From Chimonanthus salicifolius (taxonomy: Eukaryota; Streptophyta; Magnoliopsida; Laurales; Calycanthaceae): DNA of 64,000 bases. The notes beneath the pieces were generated by a model. The model ran no database searches. It saw only the letters and a list, made by a program, of their open reading frames with translations, and was not told the DNA's origin. Of this stretch, positions 59,301 through 64,000 are shown piece by piece (the stretch's first letter is position 1; every line of letters starts with the position of its first letter). A program made the position numbers and the translations under genes. The DNA is taken from contig CM023539.1 of the NCBI GenBank assembly GCA_013350335.1, positions 28,451,043 through 28,515,042 on the forward strand, written 5' to 3'.

Positions 59301-61053
59301 AGGGTAAGTAAGAAACCGTCTGCAACAGATGCAGATCACGCGAGGGATAACGCCCAGGCTGTGGTTTTTTCTCTTCTTTTTTTTTTTTCCACAAGAGAGA
59401 GAGAGATAATCGGTCTCAGAAGATCGTAAACTGCTCTGAACCACTTGATGTAGAATAACTAGTCTGTAACTCGACAGGAAGAGATAGATTCATCTGCAAC
59501 TTGGCAGAGGTAGGAGAAGATATAATAAATAACAAGTATTTTCTTATTCAATTCATAGTTTCGAATGGGGTGTCTCCCTCTCTTACATCTATCGGTATTT
59601 ATAAAAAGCAACACTCGAAAATAGGAAAGGACTCTAGATCCAACTTTCCTAAACTATCTTTGAAAGGCCATGAAAGTAGTTTCCATCTCCTACAACTTCT
59701 AAACTTATTTGGACTCCTAAACCAAACTAGGAAAGCCATTGACCTGTCTTCCTTGCTAAAACGGGGACTCTGGATCCTAGATAGGATCAAACAAAATAAA
59801 AATAAAATAAATACGAAAATGCTAAATATTCCTTGTAAGCTCAGCATTCCCTACATCAAATTGCATCATTATTTAACGGTCATTTAGACATCAAACTGGG
59901 TTGTACAAGTTATGAAATCGAGATTTCAATAATTTTACAATTTTTTTTTTGAAAGGATGACAAAAAAACTAGAAAAATGAAATAATTTCTAGTAATTTTT
60001 TTGAGAATTTTGATATAGTTGGTTAGAACGAAATGATTAAATTTAAAAAAAAGTAACCATATCTTAAATAAATTGTTGAAAACATGGGAGAAAAAAGAAA
60101 TCTATGTGAGAACAATTGAAAAGAATGAAATAAATGTACAAAAATAAATAAATAATTACAAATAAAGAATGAGACGTATAATAATGAATAATAAAATCTC
60201 TTGAAGTCATTTTGATGGTTTACTTACTTTGAAGTCATTGGAATGTTAGAATAAAATCTTGGTGGAGTAGGTAAGGTGAAAATGGGTAGTCCCAATAAAA
60301 GAAATGTGGACTATAGTGTTCTTGTCAAAAGCCAATACAGGCTCATATATAGTTGCACTAATTGTTCAGACCTTTATTGCACGCTTGTCCTTCGTAGAGT
60401 CTCTTTATATTTCAGTTATTACTTAAAAAATAAAGGATTCATGTGAAACATTGTGCACCATGGAACTAAATTAACTAAAGTTTTAAGAAGATTTTTTTTT
60501 CCAATGTACCTCATACTGAATTCTTTACATGCTAATTGTTTCTTTGCCACTTTTGCCTTGTTTGGAATAAAATTTCTTTACCATTTCAAGGTTTTAAAAA
60601 AAAAATGTGATTTGTCATTAGTTCAGGAGCTATGGTTGGAAATTAAATTTACCAAGTATTAAAAACATGCTAGCCATTGCAGCTTTTATTGAAAATGACT
60701 GTTCTTGCTGCATGTGCATGTGCTGCATGTGTTCCATCATTATATATCATCTATGAACTAAATTTATCTTGAGATACCGGCTAAATGGTGAGACTGAACT
60801 GGTTGGTGATGGGTTATAGGCAGCTGATAAGGAAGAGGCCGCATCTGGATTGATAAAATCTGAAGGGGATTTGTTCCTGAATGGTGCTCAACCTTACTTG
60901 TTAACAGCTGGTGCCGACTGCATGTTCAAGGCAAATGAGTACTACCCTACTTGCACGATGGAAGCTCCTTCAGTGGCTCTAAAAGAGGTTCTCCAACTTT
61001 GTACAGGATGGCAAACTATATCAAGGCCTCCGGATACAGGTTGTGGAGTGTAA
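31202..61053 (+). CDS. Pectate-lyase-like protein (polysaccharide lyase family 1), five exons over 29.9 kb
   Basis: Join 31202-31523, 38285-38636, 39118-39328, 46481-46549 and 60820-61053: 395 codons without a stop, all introns GT-AG, phases 1, 2, 0, 0. The product is a right-handed beta-helix pectate-lyase-like protein expected to cleave de-esterified pectin by beta-elimination with calcium. Visible motifs are DDGPGSLRDACR (108-119), TIDGRGQRIRLTGKGL (147-162), HIWIDRCSLQDYDDGLIDIT (196-215, calcium-site region) and RHPRVR (264-269, catalytic Arg region). The usual plant N-terminal Pel_N domain and signal peptide are absent, as in the subgroup often annotated 'probable pectate lyase 4'; whether it is secreted is unclear. 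The first Met gives a 65-residue Ser-rich extension; Met66 (31397) has the better start context (A at -3). No disabling change is seen, so I call it a working gene. Confidence 0.93.
32441..32620 (-). mobile_element. tRNA-derived SINE, minus strand
   Basis: On the minus strand it starts with a tRNA-like head: tagcttagctgacaag (A box) and aggttcgagtccc (B box) about 40 bases later. It ends in an A-rich tail (ttttttg run at 32441-32455 on the plus strand). Flanks share gtgctaaa(a)g at 32421 and 32621, an imperfect target duplication. The interior contains ccaaagttttacccaac-type sequence unrelated to a full tRNA, so this is not a tRNA gene. Confidence 0.82.
33309..33890. mobile_element. MITE-like repeat with GTGTCGGAC ends, copy 1
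   Basis: Begins with gtgtcggtgttcgacatggg and tcggacacggagactct and ends with gtgtctgacataggtgc and gtgtccacac words. The interior is AT-rich. It is interrupted by the SINE at 33456-33683; without it the length is about 350 bp. A related copy lies in reverse orientation at 36185-36660. No coding capacity. Confidence 0.5.
33456..33683 (+). mobile_element. tRNA-derived SINE, plus strand, 18-bp target duplication
   Basis: The head has ggttatcccaattggtttgg (A-box region) and gtcttgggttcaaacc (B box), followed by a non-tRNA body ending ctccggatctc and an A-rich tail. An exact 18-bp duplication aataataccaatagaaaa lies at 33438-33455 and 33684-33701. Perfect flanks suggest a fairly recent insertion. 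Confidence 0.93.
33990..34430 (+). pseudogene. Copia integrase remnant in intron 1
   Basis: The frame 34010-34258 reads FHSFLTKKGLMHQMLCPNM, then EEHGIAKSKNCYILETVRNFL and YGVPLMLWCETTSTAIHLI, a decayed copia integrase core in which the usual PQQNGVAERKNRHIL region has changed to EEHGIAKSKNCYIL. It stops at 34256. FGGFCFVHLP, the next copia landmark, follows at about 34340. The sequence resumes after the SINE (SYDPHVKGIQV at about 34690). The enzyme cannot be functional. Same strand as the host gene. Confidence 0.85.
34451..34672 (-). mobile_element. tRNA-derived SINE, minus strand, 16-bp target duplication
   Basis: On the minus strand: gaggggtttggcctgactgg (A box) and ggtcttgagttcgattc (B box), then a body and a poly-A tail (t-run at 34451-34459). 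An exact 16-bp duplication tgataaaaaaggctat lies at 34435-34450 and 34673-34688. It splits the copia integrase remnant and is therefore younger than it. Confidence 0.94.
34689..35117 (+). pseudogene. Further copia pol remnant after the SINE
   Basis: About 34675-34720 continues the copia integrase C-terminal region (KGYISYDPHVKGIQVSTH; compare the family pattern GY-C-YDP-T-R). The open frame at 34672-34947 is partly this sequence in a shifted frame. Beyond 34760 similarity fades. The whole reverse transcriptase region is missing before the RNase H piece at 36925. Confidence 0.5.
35118..35485. repeat. Tandem repeat of about 145 bp, 2.5 copies
   Basis: Copies start near 35118, 35270 and 35405. 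Shared words are gcttggttacaaaggcct, tatattttgtttct, tattcttttcctcaaatct and aaagaccacctctt. The short piece gctaatcattagagaatgga at about 35855 is a further fragment. No function is recognised; the open frames across it are repeat-derived. Confidence 0.75.
36185..36660. mobile_element. MITE-like repeat with GTCCGACA ends, copy 2 (inverted)
   Basis: Starts near gttggacacttgcacccatg and tcggactattctgggactcc and ends with tctccgagtcctattt and gggtccgacacc. Its reverse complement lines up with the repeat at 33309-33890. About 36425-36540 looks like an inserted block, since 'cattttcactta' occurs on both sides. Confidence 0.45.
36925..37300 (+). pseudogene. Copia RNase H C terminus in intron 1
   Basis: The plus strand encodes EVDYHAMVNTI, then a frame-shifted YDDQVATHITFNAIFHEKAKH, DCHFVCDKITLKEMTLNIKF, DQLVDVLTSSISKTRLHIALGKLG and IDGYP. 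This is the standard end of copia pol (DQ-AD-LTK...LGM-D-Y). At least two frame changes and stops. It is followed by a probable 3' LTR at 37301. Confidence 0.85.
37301..37740 (+). mobile_element. Probable 3' LTR of the intron 1 copia element
   Basis: The segment begins tgttataaactatgg immediately after the pol end. It contains a possible TATA region (attataaatgatag, about 37470) and pyrimidine-rich sequence with tgtgtctctctt words before about 37570. The right end is not defined; about 37740 is a guess. No 5' LTR was found upstream. Confidence 0.45.
38285..38636 (+). CDS. Exon 2 of the pectate-lyase-like gene
   Basis: Codes residues 108-224 plus two bases, from DDGPGSLRDACRKRDPLWIV to DITRESTDITIS. 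It holds the first beta-helix turns and the HIWIDR and DDGLIDIT motifs; Arg rather than His in WIDR is usual for this subgroup. Acceptor ctgtag|AT, donor TCAAG|gtcatt. The open frame runs 22 codons into the upstream intron and past the donor by chance. The family sequence ISRCHFS is restored only by splicing to exon 3. Confidence 0.95.
38637..39117 (+). other. Intron 2 (481 bp)
   Basis: Donor AAG|gtcatt (non-consensus after position 2), acceptor tgctaacag|ATG. AT-rich, without recognisable elements. It is the only intron of this gene that has not expanded. Confidence 0.93.
39118..39328 (+). CDS. Exon 3 of the pectate-lyase-like gene
   Basis: Codes residues 225-295: CHFSRHDKTMLIGADPSHIG, then RCIRVTIHHCFFDGTRQRHP, RVRFGKVHLYNNYTKDWGIY and AICASVESQ. 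It contains the RHPRVR region with the family's catalytic Arg. The donor is CAG|gtctct, formed by the start of a (ct)n microsatellite. Confidence 0.95.
39330..39368. repeat. (CT)n microsatellite at the exon 3 donor
   Basis: About 19 CT units begin immediately at the intron 3 donor (CAG|gt ct ct ct). A second run of about 13 units is at 39703-39728. Confidence 0.95.
39440..39645. mobile_element. Foldback (MITE-like) repeat
   Basis: The left arm (ttaaacttaatttctaggc, gatattaacggttaaaatca, atgtccttgaaa) is complementary with mismatches to the right arm (tttgaaggacttttggtgat, ttgactgttaatattaaggg, attagaaattaagctta). Each arm is about 90 bp with almost no loop. An outer pair gatttgatgaact / agctcatcaagtc extends the stem. 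No target duplication was identified. Confidence 0.7.
40408..40678. repeat. Tandem duplication of about 135 bp
   Basis: Two diverged copies (40408-40541 and 40542-40678) share agattgc-ggtgat, atgttgcgaa, accaccc/tattttcaccc, aattgtgaattggat and ctacccaatttg-type words. Unknown origin, possibly a part of a LINE or an older repeat. Confidence 0.7.
40690..41290 (-). pseudogene. LINE reverse transcriptase C-terminal fragment
   Basis: On the minus strand, from about 41290: KFRYLG, then (with frame changes) MLYEAQCWAMKKRKLDKVKV, EMHMLCWMSGLTLKDKVRNN, YIRDSLKIALAEDKLRETRG and GRPLKAWREGVKKGMMKSGV. This matches the C-terminal part of a common plant LINE polymerase (pattern LYG-ECWA--K, M-MLRWM-G-T--D--RN, GRP--TW---VKKDM). 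The catalytic domain is missing and stops are present. Antisense to the host gene. Confidence 0.85.
41737..41956. repeat. Dispersed repeat, copy in intron 3
   Basis: Shares about 220 bp with 48451-48673 in intron 4, same orientation: atcatgggatgctagcaaa, tttggatgat-aattt, tgcacaattcc, ggatggccc/ggatagtca, ttcatttcatcag and ttgggagctgtt. Origin unknown. It ends where the LINE sequence starts. Confidence 0.7.
41955..43205 (-). pseudogene. L1-type LINE ORF2: endonuclease and start of the polymerase linker
   Basis: Read from 43200 leftward: VDILLLQEAKWEEVTKIL (start of the endonuclease), YGPNADEDRDSFWTEL, WCLDGDLNITRFPSKRKGRR, FIDRNELTDLPLLGGCCTLS and SRLDRFLTS, the plant L1 apurinic-type endonuclease with its GD-N and S-LDRF motifs. 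Then GPKPFRFNNAWLQD, and at about 42250-42130 QANTRRASNGIRSLVVDG and YYSDIF, the linker before reverse transcriptase. The polymerase catalytic domain is absent; the sequence beyond about 42130 becomes GC-rich and proline/serine coding. Frame changes occur and a t-run (43191-43206) lies at the start. The endonuclease would nick target DNA; this copy is dead. Confidence 0.9.
43600..45760 (-). pseudogene. L1-type LINE ORF1: RRM-like and DUF4283-like gag
   Basis: The frame 45754-44942 contains STTITFFVANLPDFSTAEVA and LGNVQKVG, an RNA-recognition-motif-like strand and helix. The frame 44915-44412 begins with WVWCLGFPLKGWTESIFQSF and GQKLGRLLEI, matching the DUF4283 pattern W--I-GLPL--W-E--F--IG. 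The two are out of frame with each other. Sequence further left (44137-43692) is low-complexity coding and fades before the endonuclease. In plant L1 elements this protein binds the element RNA. No zinc knuckle is identified with confidence. Antisense to the host gene; the 5' end is near 45800. Confidence 0.8.
46481..46549 (+). CDS. Exon 4 of the pectate-lyase-like gene (69 bp)
   Basis: Codes residues 296-318: ILSQCNIYEAGQKKVAFKYM, TEK. The match is to the family pattern (SQCNIYEAG-KK-AFKY---K) after VESQ of exon 3. Acceptor tgtttcag, donor GAAG|gtattc. It is isolated by 7.2 kb upstream and 14.3 kb downstream. Confidence 0.93.
47319..47374. repeat. (AT)n microsatellite
   Basis: About 28 uninterrupted AT units. 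The open frame reading IYIYIY across it is meaningless. Confidence 0.97.
48451..48673. repeat. Dispersed repeat, copy in intron 4
   Basis: Partner of 41737-41956 (see there). Here the sequence continues after ggagctgttt into a probable LTR rather than into a LINE, so the shared block probably ends at about 48673. Confidence 0.7.
48842..50736 (-). mobile_element. hAT transposon, 8-bp TSD, decayed transposase
   Basis: Ends are caacattgtcaaactcg (left) and the complement of caatgttgtcaaaatcg (right), imperfect inverted repeats beginning CA as in hAT elements. An exact 8-bp duplication gtttctag lies at 48834-48841 and 50737-50744. Sub-terminal regions repeat 'aatcgtacgatt'-like words. The interior is AT-rich and mostly non-coding, apart from the BED zinc finger at 49072-49287. 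1,895 bp, non-autonomous. Confidence 0.9.
49072..49287 (-). pseudogene. BED-type zinc finger remnant of a hAT transposase
   Basis: The 71-residue frame contains GNHLHVQCNYCNRKMYGGIY and RMKHHLG, matching the plant hAT BED finger pattern (CNYC----GGI-RLK-HL). The finger binds transposon ends in intact transposases. No catalytic RNase H-like core or dimerisation domain follows on this strand, so the gene is a fragment. Confidence 0.87.
51001..52420 (+). mobile_element. Possible Sirevirus-like LTR piece
   Basis: About 51480-51780 carries repeated half-palindromes such as ttcggacttccgaa and agagttccgaa-type words. About 52190-52370 has ttgttccgctctataatca and gatagacctcccctct, reminiscent of the 3' part of the Sirevirus-like LTRs (ccgctaaatt..., gtcctattcacccctct). 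Similarity is weak and no ends are visible. It is cut by the gypsy LTR at 52421. Confidence 0.35.
52460..52549 (-). mobile_element. Fragment of a hAT element end
   Basis: Its complement, caatgttatcaaacttgaat onward including gggtgtgaatcgtgaatcg, matches the left end of the hAT element at 48842-48935. Only one end is present. Confidence 0.75.
53670..53885. repeat. Minisatellite of about 45 bp, five copies
   Basis: Units read gagacgtggtatgggt, then cgtccctcacgtgat and att-gat(t)at. A further unit is at about 54080-54118. It lies within the family C LTR. Open frames such as the one from 53767 are repeat-derived. Confidence 0.9.
54540..55560. repeat. Complex minisatellite with CCATGG and GGTAGACATATTGGTC units
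   Basis: Two unit types are mixed: (a) catggatgg-ttatacccatgg at 54560-54690, 55050-55130 and 55315-55400, and (b) about 20-40 bp units of ttggtcttatggtagacat or ttggtcccatggtagac, roughly a dozen from 54735 to 55045 and again at 55170-55300. The complement of part of this is found at 27340-27590. Confidence 0.88.
56340..56600 (+). mobile_element. Possible copia leader remnant
   Basis: tagtatcagagcttatcc at about 56352 resembles a mutated copia primer binding site (tggtatcagagc), preceded by a sequence ending cctgcatca. A short frame at about 56420 (MSTLPISLNAVTSPIF) could be a decayed gag start. Weak evidence. Confidence 0.3.
56639..56829 (-). mobile_element. Copia LTR remnant (3' LTR, minus strand)
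   Basis: On the minus strand it starts tgtaggatattg at 56829, next to a polypurine tract (agggggagcc, 56830-56841) and the pol end. It contains tatataaatctatgg, a likely TATA region. The left end, at about 56639, is inferred from a TG next to a purine run. Confidence 0.5.
56842..56985 (-). pseudogene. Copia pol C terminus
   Basis: The minus strand encodes NMLTKSISHAQFDAVLSKLG, then LIDIYAPA and a stop, followed by GGA. This is the standard C terminus of a copia polyprotein (ADMLTK...LG--DIYAPA*). Upstream of about 56985 no pol continues. It resembles the end of the element at 62178. Confidence 0.88.
57651..58617 (-). pseudogene. Unrecognised coding remnant inside the short LTR element
   Basis: Minus-strand frames of 100-147 residues overlap here. 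One contains EIKELFSDIRSDFQAFLQQF, a charged amphipathic stretch that could be part of a gag. Another is Pro/Ser-rich (PPPSAPTPTPPPLPPS). A 30-bp tandem repeat at 58105-58225 encodes repeats such as PAPESDSEF or LPRSQTRSSC depending on frame. The C-terminal peptide LEDEFFSRLGD is at 57683-57651. No catalytic motif is visible. I cannot assign a function. Confidence 0.5.
58105..58225. repeat. Tandem repeat of 30 bp, about four copies
   Basis: Unit gagtctgactccggggcagg plus cacgaactcc, with copies near 58107, 58140, 58170 and 58200. The 30-bp period keeps the reading frame. Confidence 0.88.
60820..61053 (+). CDS. Exon 5 (last) of the pectate-lyase-like gene
   Basis: Codes residues 319-395 and the TAA at 61051-61053: AADKEEAASGLIKSEGDLFL, NGAQPYLL, DCMFKANEYYPTCTMEAPSV, ALKEVLQLCTGWQTISRPP. 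It matches the family C terminus (KEEA-SG-IRSEGDLFL, EYYPTWT-E, CTGWQ). Trp in the usual YYPTWT is Cys here. Acceptor ggttatag|GCA; exon 4 ends at a codon boundary, so the frame is kept. Confidence 0.94.
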   Translation, partial: AADKEEAASGLIKSEGDLFLNGAQPYLLTAGADCMFKANEYYPTCTMEAPSVALKEVLQLCTGWQTISRPPDTGCGV

Positions 61054-61905
61054 GACTTTCTGGATTGGGAATATCTTTGTGCTCGTCTTTACATTTAATC
61101 TTAATTAAAAATGCTCCGGTTTCTAGTGAATACACTGATCGAAGTAAGCTTATTTTTTGCTACATGATGGTGAGATCAATCTGAAGATAATTAGCTCAAA
61201 GTGTGTCAATACTTGAACAGGAAGCGTGCTCTACTATCTGATCTGTTCGTACATGGTACAACAGCTGTATGATGTTTTTACATTGATTTTAATTGGTATG
61301 TTCTTGTACACTTGATTATTCATTTCCATGTAAGTCCTTTGTCTCTAATTTTTGTAATAACACAATTGGCATGTTTATGTGTTTCATCATCATTGTCAAA
61401 GCTTTTCAATCATTATGTGTTTCAACCCATCTTAATTTATAATGAGTTCAATTACATTTATGGGATGTAAATGTCCTTTTTTAGCACTATGCGACATTTG
61501 TTATGTTGATTTTCATATCGTGGCGCCAGAATAATCACAAATGGCAATATAATACTAGTTGTTTAAGTACTGGCTCTACATTAAGTATTGAAAGTAAATT
61601 AATTCTCTAGGACCAAATTCTAGTTAGTACTAACGCCAACTGGAATGAGCCCAACTTGTTTTGGGAGCTTCTAAGATATTTCATGTGCTAATAATGGCCT
61701 AGCTTTCAACTGCCAATTTCCAATTTACTTTCTTTAACTCTAGCCAATTGTTAGTTGATTATTACTGTCACCTAATATTCTAACAAAGCCAAATTTGCCG
61801 GAAATGGATTTAGTTAATATTGAGTGCAAATTGATTTTGAAAACTTTAGGGAGACTTCTCAAGTCTTCGTTTTTTAAAGTAATATTGGAGAAAAAAAAAT
61901 AATAA
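61054..61905 (+). other. 3' untranslated and downstream region of the gene
   Basis: AT-rich, no recognisable coding sequence or element. No canonical aataaa signal was identified with confidence, so the poly(A) site is not placed. Confidence 0.4.
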
Positions 61906-62178
61906 TGAAAAGAGGAGAAAAGATTGGAAGAGAGCAATTTCTCTCTTTGAATGTATTCTATTGTCAATTATAATCAAAGAAGAGTACATGTATAAATAGA
62001 TTAGAAGGATCCAATTATAATGGCTAAAAAGGAAAGAAATAAAAGAATAATTAATTACACTAAATTACATAGCTTGCAATATTCTAAGTCAACTTTCCAA
62101 ACTGAGATGATTTTGGTCAACTATGTCCAGAGGTGGGTCCCACATAGTCAACAATGCTATGTAGTGGATCCCACAACA
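61906..62178 (-). mobile_element. 3' LTR of a minus-strand copia element
   Basis: On the minus strand it starts tgttgtgggatccac at 62178, after the polypurine tract (cttgagagggag, 62179-62190) and the pol stop. It contains tctatttatacatgtac (TATA region) and ends near ctcctcttttca at 61906. About 273 bp, a usual size for short copia LTRs. The 5' LTR lies outside the window. Confidence 0.78.
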
Positions 62179-62184
62179 CTCCCT

Positions 62185-62906
62185 CTCAAGCTGGTGCGGA
62201 GATATCGTGTAAGCCCAGCTTGCATAAGACATGATCGAGTTGAGTACATGACACGGTCTTGGTAAGCATATCTGCAACTTGGTCTTTGGATTTGAGATAA
62301 GGAGTCAAGATCTGACCTTAAAAAATGTGTTGTCGAAAGAAGTGACAATCAATTTTAATATGGTTTGTCCGTTCATGAAAGACATGGTTAAGGGCTATGT
62401 TGATGGCAGCACGATTGTCACAAAACATGATTAACAAATCGGCATGGGCAAGCCTAACTTAGAGAGGAATTGTCGAAGCTAAAATAACTCAGATGCAGTA
62501 TTGGCCATGGCACGATATTATGCTTCAGCACTAGACCAAGCGACAATATTCTGCTTCTTGCTCCGCTAAGAGACTAAGTGGGATCCCAAGAAGACACAAT
62601 ATCCTGAGGTAAAACGGTGGTTGTTAGGAGCCACGAACTGGTAAGTGAGACTGCCGTGCATAGAACAACCCTTGGCCAAGATGAGCCTTAATATACTGGA
62701 GAATGCGAAAGACAATATGAAGATGAGTATCAAGAGGGGCATGCATGAACTGACTGACCACACCAACAACATATGATAAATCTGGCCGAGTTATAGTAAG
62801 ATAAATCAGTTTCCCAACTAATGCTTATAGAAGGGTAGGATTATCAAGAGGGGTCCCAACTGAAGCAAATAGCTTGGTGTTAACATCCAATGGAGTGTCA
62901 CCAGGC
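62185..62906 (-). pseudogene. Copia RNase H domain, broken
   Basis: The minus strand ends with ADMLTKTVSCTQLDHVLCKL, GLHDISAPA and a stop beside the polypurine tract. Upstream pieces to about 62900 follow the copia RNase H region (for example the complement of 62510-62545, SAEA-YRAMANTAS-like) with several frame changes and stops. It belongs to the pol at 62907-63860. Confidence 0.85.
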
Positions 62907-63860
62907 TTACATCCAGAATACCCCGCTTCCTGTAAGAGATTGAGAGCATACTTTCGTTGAGAAAGAAAATCCTGTAGAGGAACGAGCTACCTCAATCCCA
63001 AGAAAGTAGCGAAGAGGCCCCAAATCTTTAATATCAATGGTGCGCTGCAGATAGGCTTTGAATGAAGAAATGGCGGCATCATTATTACTAATAAGGACAA
63101 TATTATCAACATATACCACAAGAATTATCACCACTGAGTTGACACTATAGAGAAACACTAAATAATTTGCCTGACACCGAGGAAAACCATACGGCAACAA
63201 AGCACTATTGAATTTATCAAACCAAGCCCATGGAGATTGCTTGAGACCATAGATAGCTTTCTTGAGTCTGCATACAAAATGTTTCTCCCCGTCTAACAAA
63301 CCCAGTAGGGGGAAGTATGTAAACTTCCTCCTGCAAATCACCATGTAGAAAGGCATTCTTCACATCCAATTGATGGGGGGCCAATCATGAGTGGTAGCAA
63401 TAGAAATCAGTACTCGAACAGAGGTAATCTTGGCGACATGAGAGAAGGTTTTCTGATAATCAACCTCATATGTCTGTGTAAAGCCTTTGGCAACCAAACG
63501 AGCCTTATATCTAACAATGGACAGGTCAGGATGATGCTTCAAAGCAAAAAAGACCCATTTGCACCTAACTAGAGCCTCTTCGGGAGGAAGAGGAACCATC
63601 TCCTAGGTATTATTCTTCTCAAAAGCTGTCAATTCCTTTTCCATTGTGGCTTTCCAAGAGGGATCACGAAGAGTAGTGTCAATCTTCCTTGGAATCTTAA
63701 TGTTGTCCAACGCTGTAAGAAAACTGTAATAAGAAGGAGAAACAACATAATAGGACACAAAACGTTCAATAGGATGATCAGTACAAGCATACTTACCTTT
63801 CTGAAGAGCAATGGGAGGATCGGGGTCAATGGTTGTTTGATCTGGGCCACTGGCAGATGA
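62907..63860 (-). pseudogene. Copia reverse transcriptase, broken, active site YVDN
   Basis: The frame 63599-63360 reads [40 protein letters not shown] and [16 protein letters not shown]. After a stop and a frame change come [17 protein letters not shown], then (63356-62907) LKKAIYGLKQSPWAWFDKFN, VVYVDNIVLISNN and DLGPLRYFLGIEVARSS. The active site has YVDN instead of YVDD. About 63629-63850 is the linker before the enzyme (KWPAGSLKWK-like pieces). Multiple frameshifts; the upstream integrase is beyond the window or unrecognised. Confidence 0.9.
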
Positions 63861-64000
63861 TTGAGGGGGGTCAGCTGCAGTGGAAGGCTTGGGTTACCTG
63901 CGGTGATACACCAAAAGGGGCTTGGCTAGACTCGAAGGACCAATATTGTAGGGAGAAGAGGAAGAACAAGAGAAAAAGGAGATGAATCTGAACAAAAGTA
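63861..64000 (-). mobile_element. Copia integrase-RT linker, running off the window
   Basis: The last 140 bases continue the minus-strand copia element in the low-conservation region between integrase and reverse transcriptase. Nothing specific is recognised. Confidence 0.4.

Larger units (their letters stand above)
57236..59858 (-). mobile_element. Short LTR retroelement with 5-bp TSD, non-autonomous
   Basis: LTRs 57236-57650 and 59446-59858 (about 414 bp each, closely similar) have ends tgatgtagg/cctacatca; the left LTR's TG has mutated to TA. An exact 5-bp duplication aattg lies at 57231-57235 and 59859-59863. On the minus strand the polypurine tract is at 57651-57660 (ctgggggat) and a primer-binding-like sequence (tggttcagagc) adjoins 59446. 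The last codons before the tract read LEDEFFSRLGD with the stop inside the LTR, like the C-terminal tail of a plant Ty3/gypsy polyprotein. No protease, RT or integrase. Confidence 0.92.
46550..60819 (+). other. Intron 4 (14,270 bp)
   Basis: Donor gtattc, acceptor ggttatag|GCA. From left: AT-rich sequence with a (ga)n run at 46975-47008 and an (at)n run at about 47319-47374 (46550-48450, otherwise nothing recognised beyond 'atatccgaatcc'-like words), a dispersed repeat, a probable copia LTR split by a hAT element (48.7-51.0 kb), a Sirevirus-like LTR piece (51.0-52.4 kb), a gypsy LTR (52421-55884), copia remnants (56.3-57.0 kb), a short LTR element (57236-59858) and plain AT-rich sequence (59864-60819). 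Confidence 0.88.

Noticed and set aside
58935..59444. 169-residue minus-strand open frame
   Set aside because: Located at the 5' end of the short LTR element's interior, no domain recognised, composition typical of leader sequence. Not listed as a gene.

Overview
This is a nuclear genomic window from a flowering plant with a repeat-rich genome and long introns. The evidence is one split gene of a plant-type polysaccharide lyase 1 family surrounded by nested Ty1/copia and Ty3/gypsy retrotransposons, a TRIM, tRNA-derived SINEs, LINEs and hAT elements. Nothing bacterial, organellar or viral was seen. I cannot name the species; very long introns would fit, for example, a magnoliid or early-diverging eudicot, but this is only a guess.

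Left part (1-29.7 kb): a gene-free retrotransposon nest. On the minus strand lies a gag-only, Sirevirus-like copia element (LTR 11646-13562, internal 7986-11645, LTR 2083-7985). Its left LTR is also the start of a second, mostly deleted internal region (1816-2082) with another LTR fragment beyond it (747-1815), so this is a three-LTR array. A 3.8-kb gypsy LTR with 5-bp target duplications (3088-6898) sits inside the left LTR. To the right is a second Sirevirus-like element on the plus strand: LTR remnant 13563-13716, broken gag and pol from 13.8 to 20.5 kb, LTR remnant 28627-29725. It is itself split by a gypsy LTR of about 3.7 kb (14593 to about 18280, containing a TRIM) and by a minus-strand Tekay-type chromovirus (20519-28626) whose two LTRs belong to different families.

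Right part (31.2-61.05 kb): one apparently intact gene for a cytosolic-looking, pectate-lyase-like protein. Five exons (31202-31523, 38285-38636, 39118-39328, 46481-46549, 60820-61053) join in frame to 395 codons; all four introns are GT-AG and the reading frame is open throughout. A 1.2-kb coding sequence is thus spread over 29.9 kb. Intron 1 (6.8 kb) holds three SINEs with target duplications, a pair of inverted MITE-like repeats and a decayed copia element. Intron 3 (7.2 kb) holds two antisense LINE remnants and a foldback repeat. Intron 4 (14.3 kb) holds a hAT element with an 8-bp target duplication, a 3.5-kb gypsy LTR full of minisatellites, copia remnants and a 2.6-kb short LTR element with 5-bp target duplications.

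Right edge (61.9-64 kb): the 3' LTR and broken pol of another minus-strand copia element, which runs off the window.

How the parts work together: the only probable host function is pectin modification by the lyase-like protein. Every other coding region is a transposon relic with stops, frameshifts or missing domains. The main biological interest is how the gene stays readable across large transposon-filled introns, and the arrays of short palindromes inside several LTR families.
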